Positions 32,967-43,160 of a stretch of DNA of 64,000 bases are shown here, one piece after another. Below the pieces are notes generated by a model. It was not told the DNA's origin, made no database searches, and was given only the letters and a program-made list of their open reading frames with translations. The stretch comes from Zea mays. Taxonomy: Eukaryota > Streptophyta > Magnoliopsida > Poales > Poaceae. A program made the translations under genes and the position numbers. The stretch lies in NCBI RefSeq assembly GCF_902167145.1, contig NC_050099.1, positions 15,886,434 to 15,950,433 on the forward strand, given 5' to 3'. Position 1 is the stretch's first letter; the number at the start of each line of letters is the position of its first letter.

Positions 32967-33161
32967 TGTTAGAATGCGCAGTGGTAACGTGATTGAGAGA
33001 TAGTGCAAAATGCCAGAGACAGAATGACAGTTATTCCTTTATTGCAGAGATCACTCAGATATATATACAAAGTGAAGGGTACATCCCCAAGGGGTGTGTC
33101 CCTTGGAAGAAGTCGTCGAACCCCTTGGATTGGTCACAACATTGTAACATGTTTTGTAACA
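32967..33161 (-). repeat. 5' LTR of element C, 195 bp
   Basis: Identical to the left LTR by eye. The adjoining bases on the minus strand read CGTTATCAGCACTGC and are the probable primer-binding site. Similar half-tRNA-type sites are seen next to other copia LTRs, but I do not assign the tRNA. Confidence 0.94.
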
Positions 33162-33321
33162 GAGATATAGGAGGAGAGAGTTTGATGACGTGGCGAGATA
33201 GTGGAATATAGGGGGAGAAATATAGAAGAGACCAGTGAAGAGAGTCTCAGTCCACCTCCCTCTGTCTCTAGCGAGGTCACCAGAATTGAGAAACGGCGTG
33301 TCATCGCCAATAGTCGATATA

Positions 33322-33627
33322 AGGCTATCTCCAGCAAATCAAACACAGGATCATATAAAATAATGTGTTGCACTATAGATTGCATTGTTCACAGATTGAA
33401 GTTTAAAATAGAGGAGGAGATAGGAGATATGATGGGTAAGCTGTTGAAGACAGCCTAAAAGACTCGTTTCCTTCACTTTTTTAGTGGCGTAAGTTGTCTC
33501 CAGCATATCGTACATATGGTCTTGCAAAATACCGTTTTATACTATATATAGCACTATTTGCAAAGTGGAGTTTGAAATAAAAGGTGAGATAGGGAATGGA
33601 TAGGATAGTTGCTAAAGATAGCATACC
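33322..33627. mobile_element. Two neighbouring MITEs of one family
   Basis: The first is 33322-33457 with ends aggctatctccagca and, inverted, aggctgtcttcaaca. The second is about 33489-33627 with aagttgtctccagca and, inverted, atgctatctttagca. They share internal blocks (ataaaat, cactat, ttgaa-taaaa, ggagatag). The target duplications are not clear. Confidence 0.55.
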
Positions 33628-34241
33628 AACTCTTTCTTTATTATTCACTGGTCGGATGCACGTGCATTGCTATGATTCCTATAGACTTCGTTTAAATAAA
33701 ACACAAAAATATAAGTGTTCTATTGGTTAGGCGGTGAAGCCAACAAACAACCAAGGTTCAAATCCCTAGTGCATAATTTTACCTTATAAAACGAGAATGA
33801 GATGTTTGGATCGCGAGTTAAATTAGAAAGAAGTATAGTGACTTTTTTTAAAAAAAGATGATGGTGGAAACCAGGAAACAGTGGTACATTTAGTATTAGC
33901 TCATGTAACCCTTAGTAGGATTTCTTAACATTTCTCTTAGGCAAATACTACGACAAACTCATGTCTCGTTAAAACTCCCAAAAAATCCAATGTAAAAATA
34001 GACAAATAGTGCATAGTATCGCTCTATGTATTGCATTTGTCGCCTCATTAAAAATCATATGTGAGTGGTTAATAGATGTCGCTACTGATGTCTGAAAGCT
34101 AAGCAAAATGAAGCTACAACCCTCGAAAAGATGATTTTTACATGGTATTGTTCAGTTATTTATAGGGAAGACGAAAAACCTTGTACAAATTACATTCATG
34201 ACCTCAAGGTTTTACATATGATCTATAAAGGACACAAGGTC
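33628..34241. other. AT-rich intergenic sequence, probable old retroelement remnant
   Basis: No ORF. 33718-33770 contains ccaaggttcaaatcccta, which resembles a tRNA B box, but a matching A box is not convincing. 33900-34241 is continuous with 47968-48812 across Huck B and probably belongs to the same decayed element as the LTR at 48813. Confidence 0.4.
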
Positions 34242-34246
34242 AACAC

Positions 34247-34438
34247 TGTCGGCGTTTCGACCCCGGGGGGTCCCTGGACCGACGAGTGAATTGTCGCCGC
34301 GTGTCCCGGCCCAGATGGGTCGGCGCGAGACAGAGCACGAAGGGGGGAAGAAGCAGGCAAAGGGGAAACCCACGGCCTTCGTGTTGCCCTGCGCCCAGGT
34401 CAGGTGCGCTTGCAGTAGGGGGTTACAAGCGTTCGCGT

Positions 34439-34471
<33 letters not shown>

Positions 34472-35768
34472 TTATGCGTCGGCCCGTTCTCCCGCGCGGC
34501 CAACCTTCTCGTACGAGAGCCCTGGACCTTCCTTTTATAGGCGTAAGGAGAGGGTCCAGGTGTACAATGGGGGTGTAGCAGTGTGCTAACGTGTCTAGCA
34601 GAGAGGAGCTAGAGCCCTAAGTACATGCCGTCGTGGCAGTCGGAGAGGTTTTGGCACCCTGTTCATGTGATGTCGTGGCCGTCGGAGGAGAGCTGGAGCC
34701 CTGCGGAAGGACAGCTGTCGGGGCTTTTGAGTCCTTGCTGACGTCTCCTTGCTTCCGTAAGGGGCTGAGAGCTGTCGTCGTCATGGAGCACGTGGGGCGC
34801 CATCATTATTCGTTTACCGGGGCGAGCCAGATGGGACGCCGGTCTTGTTCTCCGAAGCCTGAGCTAGCTAGGGGTAGGGTAATGATGGCCTTCCTTGTGA
34901 CGTGGCGGGTCCGAGCCCGAGGTCGGGCGAGGCGGAGGCTCCTTCGAGGTCGAGGTTGAGTCCGAGCCCTGGGGTCGGGCGAGGCGGAGTTCGTCTTCCG
35001 AGGTCGAGGCTGAGTCCGAGCCCTGGGTCGGGCGAGGCGGAGACCGTCTTCTGAGGCTGAGGCTGTGTCCGAGCCCCGGGGGTCGGGCGAGGCGGAGTCC
35101 GTCGTCCAGCGTCGAGGTTGAGTCCGAGCCCTGGGTCGGGCGAGGCGGAGACTGTCTTCCGAGGCTGAGGCTGAGTCCGAGCCCCTGGGGTCGGGCGAGG
35201 GGCGCGAGGCGGAGTCCGTCGTCCGGCATCGAGGTTGAGCCTGAGCCCTGGGGTCGGGCGAGGCGGAGCTTCCTATGGCGCCCGAGGCTGGACTTAGCTG
35301 CTGTCAGCCTCACTCTATCGAGTGGCACAGCAGTCGGAGCGACGCAGGCGACGCTGTTTTCTTGTCAGGCCGGTCAGTGGAGCGGCGAAGTGACTGCGGT
35401 CACTTCGGCTCTGTCGACTGAAGAGCGTGCGTCAGGATAAGGTGTCAGGCGACCCTTGCATTAAATGCTCCTGTGATTCGGTCGGTTGGCGTGGCGATCT
35501 GGGCCAAGGTTGCTTCTCTGCGAAGACTGGGCCTCGGGCGAGCCGAAGGTGTGTCCGTTGCTTGAGGGGGTCCTCGGGCGAGACGTGAATCCTCCGGGGT
35601 CGGCTGCCTTTGCCCGAGGCTGGGCTCGGGCGAGGCGAGATCGTGTCCCTTGAGTGGACTGAGCCTTGACCTTAATCGCGCCCATCAGGCCTTTGCAGCT
35701 TTGTGCTGATGGGGGTTACCAGCTGAGATTAGGAGTCTTGGGGGTACCCCTAATTATGGTCCCCGACA
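34247..35768 (-). repeat. 3' LTR of Huck B, 1522 bp
   Basis: Starts TGTCGGCGTTTCG and ends CCCCGACA; the PPT in reverse (gtagcccccgag) follows at 35769. It holds a (GA)n run at about 34440-34469 that is longer than in the other LTR, and about six to seven copies of the 54-base family repeat. Confidence 0.93.
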
Positions 35769-38700
35769 GTAGCCCCCGAGCCTCGAAGGGAGTGTTGATA
35801 CTCGCTTGGAGGCTTTTGTCGCAGTTTTTTGCAAGGGGACCGACCTTCCTCGGTTGCATTTCGTTCTGGTGGGTGCGCGCGAGCGCACCCGCCGGGTGTA
35901 GCCCCTGAGGCCTCGGAGGAGTGGTTTGACTCCTTCGAGGTCTTAGCGTGTTTCGTGATGCTTTGGTCAGTCTGGTTGTTCCCTCATGCGAACTGGCCAT
36001 AGCCCGGGTGCATAGTCGAGTTCCACGTTCTCGGGCTGGTATGTTGACGCTATCAATGGTTTGGCCGGAGCCGGGTTTGCGAGAGCAGCCGCCGAGCCTC
36101 CGCACAGAGCGGGAGGACGGTCAAGGACAGACTCGGCTTTTTTCATACGCCCCTGCGTCGCCTTTCCGCAAGGAGGAGGGGGGAAGCGCCTTGTTGCCCT
36201 CGGAGGGCGCCGAACATGGTGTCTCCAGTGAGTTGCTGATGGGTAATCCAAGTGGACGCCCGTGCCCCATTCATTAGGGGTCGGCTAGTGGCCCGGAGGC
36301 GCGCTCCAAAAGTACCTGCGGGTGATTCGCCGGACCCGGTCCCCTTTTGACGGGGTCTGAGGGCTCGATGCCTCCCTCTGGTGGGATTCCGTTACAAAAT
36401 CGTTCCCGTTGGTCTCGGAAATGTCCTAGGGTACCTCGGGAGCATAGCCCGAGCCTTGGTTATGTATCGAACGTACCCAGGGTCATCCCTCGCTCTGCGT
36501 GCTCTAAGGCGGCTGTCAGAACCCTTTGGGGGCTAGCCTACGAACCCCTGATCAGTAGTGGGCGCGGAGCCCGAGTGGCCTGAGGTGGTCGTTGAACCCT
36601 TCCGAGGGGCCAGCCTTCGAACCTCTGACCAGTAGTGGGCGCGGAGCCCGAGTGCTTTGAGGCGGCTGTTGAACCCTTCCGAGGGGCCAGCCTTCGAACC
36701 TCTGATCAGTAGGGGGGCTCGGGGCCCGCTTCCTTCGTGGAGAAGGATTCCCTTCAGAGTATCCCCTTTCCCGGTCCCTGTGGCACGAGAGAGAAAGAGG
36801 AAGTGGAAAAGGATACGAATCGAGTGACGTGGCGCACCTTTTTTGACGCGGTCATTATGGCGGAGGTGAAGCGTCGCCTGCTTCACCTGCCAAAGGTGCT
36901 GCCTGTCCTGCCGCAGAGTTAATGCGACAGGTCGAGTGGTTCGCGGGGCAGCCATTGTGTGTGCGCGAGCCGTTCGAGGAACGGAACACGGGCGCGTCGT
37001 CTTCACGTCGTGGGAGAGGGTTCTCCTGCTGCCCCATGAGGGGACATGAGCTTGCAAACGATTTGACTGCTGCTTCCGCCCGCCTGCCACCGCCATCACT
37101 GCTGGCCCATTTCTGGCCGTATCGACCGTCGCGCTTTCTCTCGCGGCTGACCGACCTATGATCGATGTGCTCGGTTGGCACTGTTGGGTCATGCGCAGGG
37201 TCGCCTCGAGTCGCGGCACCGGTTCCGCAGTCGAGGAGGCGCGGTAGTGGCACGAGTGGCGGTGCAGTTTCTCGCACGTAGTAACCGACGCGCCGGTTAC
37301 ATGACGTGTGGGCCTGGGCCTCCATGCTGGACGCGTCGAAGTTGAAAGGGCGCGCCCCCTTGGTGCGGTTGCATGCCGCCTGCATGGTGGTCCGCCCTTT
37401 CACCCGCTGGTCCGGGCGATAGTGGAGGAAAGCTTGTAACCGCTGGGCCGTTGTGCGCTCCGCGCGCGGCGGTTTTGGCTCCTTCTGTCCTGGGCCAGCT
37501 TGCATGATGCGTGGGACTCAGCACCCATGTCGTAGGAGGAGGACCTTGGAGCGTGTTGGTGAAGACTCAGTCCGCGACGGCTGAGGACGCAAGTGGGGAG
37601 AGTTGCCTTTAAAAGGAGGGTGACCCCCTTGGATGGCAACCATGTCTTCGCACTCCCTTCATGCATCGCGTCCTTCCACCTTCCGAGCCCCCGGATGGGG
37701 AGCACTCGCGTCACTTTCGTCTTGCTGTCGTTGGAGGAACACAACTTCGCGGAAGTTGGTACCTTTCAGCCATCGTTCGGCTTCAAGAATTTTCATCAGG
37801 CAGCCCGACTGCATCCCCTCGCCGGTGGTCACCCAAGACGGTGACCACCAGTTTGAGGGTGGGGAGAAGCAAACTGGGCTGCGGCCTCTGCCCCGCCATC
37901 AGCTTCAAGGATCTTCATCATCCTGGCTGGGGCGGAGGCCGGACTGAGCCGGAGCTCTACCTCCCGCGCGGGTTCGTGGGTCACCTTCTCCCTCAGCATT
38001 CAGGGGAGAGGGCGCTCACCGGCCTAGCGGGAGGGTCGGACTTCGACAACGCGGGGCTGGTCGGCGGCGAGCGTCGTCAGCTTCAGCGCGTTGGGCTCGC
38101 TGGCTCAGCTGGCTCTGGCTCGGCTCCCGGTGCCCCCTCCCGCCACGAGAGCAGTTGTCGCGCCGTGCGCATCGGAGGACCGCCCAAGACGTCGTGCGCT
38201 GCTATGGCGGCGTTCGTGTTCTTGGGTTGTTCTGCCTTTGCCCCGGTACGGCGCCTCTACGCGGAGGTCGGTGCTCGCCCGTCCGGGAGGATCCGAGTGG
38301 GGATCTGTCGGTGGGCAGATGGCTTCCGTCGTCGGCGCTGAGGTGGTGGCGGCTGAAGAAGTCCTCGTCTCCGACGGGATCACCCCCACCATCCGCACTC
38401 CGGGCCTCCGGCTCTTTGGCTTTGATAGCTTGTCCTCGCCCCTCGAGTGGGGACGTGGGCGAGGGCATTGTTGTAGCAGCGTCCGCCCTGAGGTCATCGC
38501 TGCTGCTGTTTGGCCACCTGGAGCGGAGGTCGTTGTCGTTGCTGCCGGAGCGGGCGTCGGCGAGCCACCTGGGGTTTCGTCGCCCCGCAGGCCCTCCAAT
38601 GTGGGGGGTTGTTCGTACCTGCGGGGGTGGCACCGGAGTTCCGTTTGTAATGGCACCTTGAGTGCCGGTGTCTGTCCATTGTGGCTGTCGGGGCCTGAAT

Positions 38701-39964
38701 ATGTATGTATTTTTGGCATGAAGCCGTGTTTTTTCCTTATTTCGAGCACTAGGACTCGCCTGTCGGCTAACTGAACCGCTTAACCAAATGTGAGTCGCCT
38801 CGTGCGAAGGTGACGAGTGAGGTATCCGTATCCCGGAGGCGTAGGAGTCCCTCGGCTCGGTCGGCCTTGTCGCCCGAGGCTTCTCTTGCTTAGTTAAAGG
38901 AACCCTTGGCCGCTCTGCGGTGAGCCGGGGCCGAGGGCAGCGTGTCAGCGCGGACAGAGGCGGAGTTGGCTTGAAAAGAAGACTTCGTCGGCCGGAGCCT
39001 GGCCGGACCGTCCACTGGTGGGACCAGCGCCGGAGTCGGGTTGCCGAGGCCATGAGCTGGTCTGGTGTCCTCGGGGGACAGCTGGCTGAGGCTTCGGGCC
39101 GGCCGACCGAGCCGTCTGCTCGGGCCGGGTTTCTGGAGGAGACCCTGGCGGCGATGGCCCGGGCGTGGTGTTGACGTCGTCCTTCGGAGCGGAGATCCTT
39201 CGCCCGTGTTGCTGTCCGAGGCTTGGTCGGATTTCGTCGAAGGTGGAGTTGACGCCGAGGGTGCTGCTGCTCCCCCTCCATCGACGTCTGAGCCTGCAGG
39301 ATCGGTTCGCCTGTAGTATGCATATGTTTTTTGCGGCCGCCGAGGCCCAAACATACTGTCGTCGTGTTGTAAAGCTGTGTTTCTTTTCCTCTTGTTTCGA
39401 GTATCTGGACTTATTTGTCGGTAACAGAATTGTTTGTCCGAGCGAGAGTTACTTCTCACGGAAGGTGATGAGTGAGGTATCCGTATCCCGGAGGCGTAGG
39501 AATCCCTCGGCTCGGTCGGCCTTGCCGCTTACGTGTACTCTTACTCGTCCGTAGGATTCTGCTATCGATATAGTCGAGAAGGCACGAAAAATCATTTCGG
39601 CAGAAAAGTTTCCGAGCATTAAGACTTGTTCGGTCAGCGGAATCGCTTATCCGAGTGTGAGTTACTTATCGCAGAAGGTGATGAGTGAGGTATCCGTATC
39701 CCGGAGGAGTAGGAGTCCCTCGGCTCGGTCGGCCTTGGCTGCTTACGTGTACTCCGTCGTTTTCAGGATCCCACTTTCGAAGTAGTCGAAAAGCACGAAA
39801 GGCGTTCTGGCAGAAAGACTTTTTCCGAGGAAGATTTTGACGCAGAGGGGGTTTCCCCCTTCTAGCCCCCGAGGGAGGGTCGGGCTTTGCCGAGGCAAGG
39901 CTGACCCTTCCTTGATGGTTAGACTTCATATGTAAACGAGGTGTATGAACGGCTTGAAAACATC
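35769..39964 (-). other. Huck B 3' region between pol and 3' LTR
   Basis: Collinear with 14063-18221 of Huck A. It carries the repeated ggtatccgtatcccggaggcg blocks (about 38820, 39477 and 39690) and the tgatcagtag repeats near 36540-36720. No sense gene is present; the antisense ORF is listed separately. Confidence 0.7.
37661..38341 (+). CDS. Antisense ORF in the Huck B 3' region, 226 aa, function unknown
   Basis: A true ATG at 37661 starts an ORF opposite to Huck B. Its N-terminal half resembles the Huck A antisense ORF (shared PPSEPPDGEH, SFKDLHHP). After about 100 residues the sequences diverge, and the later VGAEVVAA and LFGF segments lie in another frame (38091-38774), so one copy carries frame changes. 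The conserved start in two independent insertions is the main support for it being more than chance. No domain, signal or membrane segment is recognised. Confidence 0.35.
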   Translation: MHRVLPPSEPPDGEHSRHFRLAVVGGTQLRGSWYLSAIVRLQEFSSGSPTASPRRWSPKTVTTSLRVGRSKLGCGLCPAISFKDLHHPGWGGGRTEPELYLPRGFVGHLLPQHSGERALTGLAGGSDFDNAGLVGGERRQLQRVGLAGSAGSGSAPGAPSRHESSCRAVRIGGPPKTSCAAMAAFVFLGCSAFAPVRRLYAEVGARPSGRIRVGICRWADGFRRRR

Positions 39965-41576
39965 TTAAGGGTAGAAGCGACGTAGCTGTCGGATGTTCCA
40001 AGCGTTGCTATAGACCTCGCCTTGACTGTTGGCCAGCTTGTACGTCCCGGGCTTCAAAACCTTGGCGATGACGAACGACCCTTCCCAGGGAGGCGTGAGC
40101 TTGTGCCGCCCTCGGGCGTCTTGTCGTAGTCAAAGCACCAAGTCGCCCACCTGGAGGTCTCGGGACCGAACCCCTCGGGCGTGGTAGCGTCGTAGGGACT
40201 GCTGATACCACGCCGAGTGTAGTAAGGCCATGTCCCGAGCCTCTTCCAGCTGGTCCAGTGAGTCTTCTCGGTTGGTTCGATTGCTTTGGTCGTCGTACGC
40301 CCTCGTCCTCGGGGAACAGTATTCTAAGTCTGTGGGCAAGATGGCCTTGGCCCCATAGACTAGAAAGAACGGTGTGAAGCCCGTGGCTCGGCTCGGTGTT
40401 GTCCTCAGACTCCAGACCACCGAGGGGAGTTCCTTCATTCATCGCCTGCCGAACTTGTGGAGGTCGTTGTAGATCCTTGGCTTGAGTCCTTGCAGAATCA
40501 TGCCGTTGGCACGTTTTACCTGCCCATTCGTCATGGGGTGAGCCACGGCGGCCCAGTCCACCCGGATGTGGTGATCCTCGCAGAAGTCCAGGAACTTTCT
40601 GCCGGTGAACTGGGTGCCGTTGTCGGTGATGATGGAGTTCGGGACCCCGAAGCGATGGATGATGTTGGTGAAGAATGCCACCGCCTGTTCGGACCTGATG
40701 CTGTTTAGGGGTCGGACCTCGATCCACTTGGAGAATTTGTCGATGGCAACCAGTAGGTGCGTGTAGCCCCCGGGTGCCTTCTGCAAGGGACCGACGAGGT
40801 CCAGACCCCACACAGCAAACGGCCAGGTGATGGGCATTGTTTGTAGAGCCTGAGCGGGTAGGTGCGTCTGCCTTGCGTAGAATTGACACCCTTGGCAGGT
40901 GCGGACAATTCTAGTGGCGTCGGCCACCGCGGTCGGCCAGTAGAAACCTTGTCGGAAAGCGTTTCCAACAAGGGCTCGAGGCACTGCGTGATGACCGCAA
41001 GCCCCCCGAGTGTATTTCTTGTAATAACTCCTGAGCTTCGGCGATGGATATGCATCGCTGGAGGATGCCGGAGGGGCTGCGGTGGTAGAGCTCCTTCCCA
41101 TCACCCAACAAGACGAATGACTTGGCGCGTCGCGCCAGTCGCCGAGCCTCGGCTCGGTCGAGGGGTAGCTCTCCTCGGTGGAGATATTGTAGGTACGGGG
41201 TCTGCCAGTTTCGATTAGGCGTGACCCCATTCCGCTCTTTCTCAATGCGCAGTGCCTCACCCTCGGGGGCCGAGGGCGCCTCGGGCAGGGCCGAGACCTT
41301 CTCGGGCTCGGGCGTGTCGTTTGTCTTGACTGAGGGTTGATGTAGGTCCCGGGAGAAGACGTTCGGGGGAACCGTTGTTCGCGCCGAAGCTATCTTCGCC
41401 AGCTCGTCCGCAGTCTCGTTGTATCGTTGGGCGACGTGGTTGAGCTCGAGCCCGTAGAACTTGTCTTCCAGGCGCCGAACCTCGTCGCAGTAGGCTTCCA
41501 TCTTCGGGTCGCGGCAGTGGGAGTTCTTCATGACTTGGTCGATGACAAGCTGCGAGTCACCGCGAGCGTCGAGGCG
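39965..41576 (-). pseudogene. pol: Huck B integrase region, frameshifted and lacking the catalytic Glu
   Basis: Read on the minus strand it has the end of the second RNase H, the linker, the zinc finger and the integrase core. An extra G in a run of six (41002-41007; five in Huck A) shifts the frame just before GHHAVPRALVGN. The first and second Asp are present (GLDLVGP, IITDNGTQF). The Glu of the DDE triad is Lys: NGQVKRANG, codon at 40514-40516. A TGA at 40439-40441 replaces the Trp of KQWMKELP, and another TGA follows LVL near 40130. The end RRFYP is kept. It is inactive by several criteria. Confidence 0.85.
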
Positions 41577-43157
41577 TCAGACCCCTAGCTCGATGGCGAT
41601 GCACAACCCATTGACCAGAGCCTCGTACTCAGCCACGTTGTTGGACGCCGGGAAATGGAGGCGCAGCACGCAGCGGAGGTGCTTCCCGAGGGGCGAGATG
41701 AAGAGCAGGCCCACGCCTGCCCCTGTTTTCATCAGCGACCCGTCGAAAAACATGGTCCAGAGTTCCGGTTGGATCAGAGCTGTTGGAAGCTGGATGTCGA
41801 CCCATTCAGCCACAAAGTCCACCAAGACTTGGGACTTGATGGCCTTCCAAGGGGCGAACGAGATTGTCTCGCCCATGATTTCCACCGCCCACTTTGCAAT
41901 CCTACCCGAGGCCTCTCGGCACTGGATGATCTCCCCCAGGGGGAAGGATGACACCACAGTCACCGGATGAGACTCGAAGTAGTGTCGCAACTTCCGCCGC
42001 GTCAGAATCACCGCGTACAGCAACTTCTGAATTTGTGGGTAGCGGATCTTGGTCTCGGACAGTACCTCACTGATGAAGTGGACCGGCCTCTGGACGGGCA
42101 ATGCATGCCCCTCTTCTCGTCTCTCAACCACGATCGCGGCGCTGACCACCTGAGTGGTAGCGGCGACGTAGATCAAGAGGGCTTCTCCGGCAGCGGGGGG
42201 CACCAGGATGGGTGCGTTCGTAAGGAGCGCTTTCAGGTTCCCGAGGGCTTCCTCGGCCTCGGGGGTCCAAGTGAAGCGCTCGGCCTTCCTTAAGAGGCGG
42301 TACAGAGGTAGGCCTCTTTCGCTGAGGCGCGAGATGAAGCGGCTCAGAGCCGCAAGCCATCCCATGACCCTTTGTACGCCTTTCAAGTCCTTTATGGGCC
42401 CCATGTTGGTGATGGCCGCGATTTTCTCCGGGTTGGCCTCGATGCCCCGCTCGGAGACGATGAACCCCAAGAGCATGCCTCGGGGGACTCCGAAGACGCA
42501 CTTCTCGGGATTGAGTTTTATGCCTTTCGCCTTGAGACACCGGAATGTCGTTCCAAGGTCGGAGAGGAGGTCGGAGGCTTTCCTCGTCTTGACTACGATG
42601 TCATCGACGTAAGCCTCGACTGTTCGACCAATGTGCTCTCCGAACACATGGTTCATGCACCTTTGGTACGTCGCACCCGCATTCCTCAAACCAAATGGCA
42701 TAGTAACATAGCAGTACATGCCAAAGGGCGTGATGAAAGAAGTCGCGAGCTGGTCAGACTCTTTCATCCTGATTTGGTGATACCCTGAGTAGGCATCGAG
42801 GAAAGACAGGGTTTCGCACCCAGCAGTGGAATCCATGATTTGATCGATGCGAGGCAGAGGGTAGGGAACCTTCGGACATGCTTTGTTTAGACCAATGTAG
42901 TCTACACACATCCGCCATTTCCCTCCTTTCTTTCTCACAAGCACAGGGTTGGCAAGCCATTCGGGATGGAATACCTCTTTGATGAACCCTGCAGCCATCA
43001 GCTTGTGGATCTCCTCGCCTATGGCTCTGCGCTTTTCTTCGTCGAATCGGATATCCAACAAGTGCTCGGCGACATCCCTCGGTATGCCAGACATGTCCGA
43101 GGGACTCCACGCAAAGACTTCGGCGTTCGCGCGGAGAAAGTCGACGAGCACTGCTTC
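41577..43157 (-). pseudogene. pol: Huck B reverse transcriptase and RNase H domains
   Basis: A 524-residue open stretch lies between two stops that Huck A shares: TAG at 43158-43160 before RT and TGA at 41577-41579 inside the second RNase H. All RT motifs are present (SFLDAYSGYHQIRM, MPFGLRNAGA, YVDDIVV). Compared with Huck A there is an in-frame 36-base deletion near the start, which removes the AGARPMKQPLRR segment after LDIR. The RT fold itself looks complete, so this copy could have lost function only through the flanking stops and its integrase. Confidence 0.87.
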
Positions 43158-43160
43158 CTA

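Larger units (their letters stand above)
25644..33161 (-). mobile_element. Element C: complete LTR retrotransposon insertion with decayed copia pol
   Basis: Two 195-base LTRs (25644-25838 and 32967-33161), identical by eye, start TGTTAGAATGCGC and end TTTTGTAACA. Target duplications GAGAT stand at 25639-25643 and 33162-33166. The sequence just inside the left LTR, ctcccccttgat, is a PPT in reverse, so the element is on the minus strand. The 7.1 kb interior has no long ORF. Remnants of copia integrase, RT/RNase H end and 3' signals can be recognised in the expected order. Identical LTRs with ruined coding sequence suggest that this copy, or its parent, moved using enzymes from another element. 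Confidence 0.9.

Noticed and set aside
33718..33775. tRNA- or SINE-like sequence with a B-box-like ggttcaaatcc
   Set aside because: No convincing A box or cloverleaf could be drawn at the right distance.
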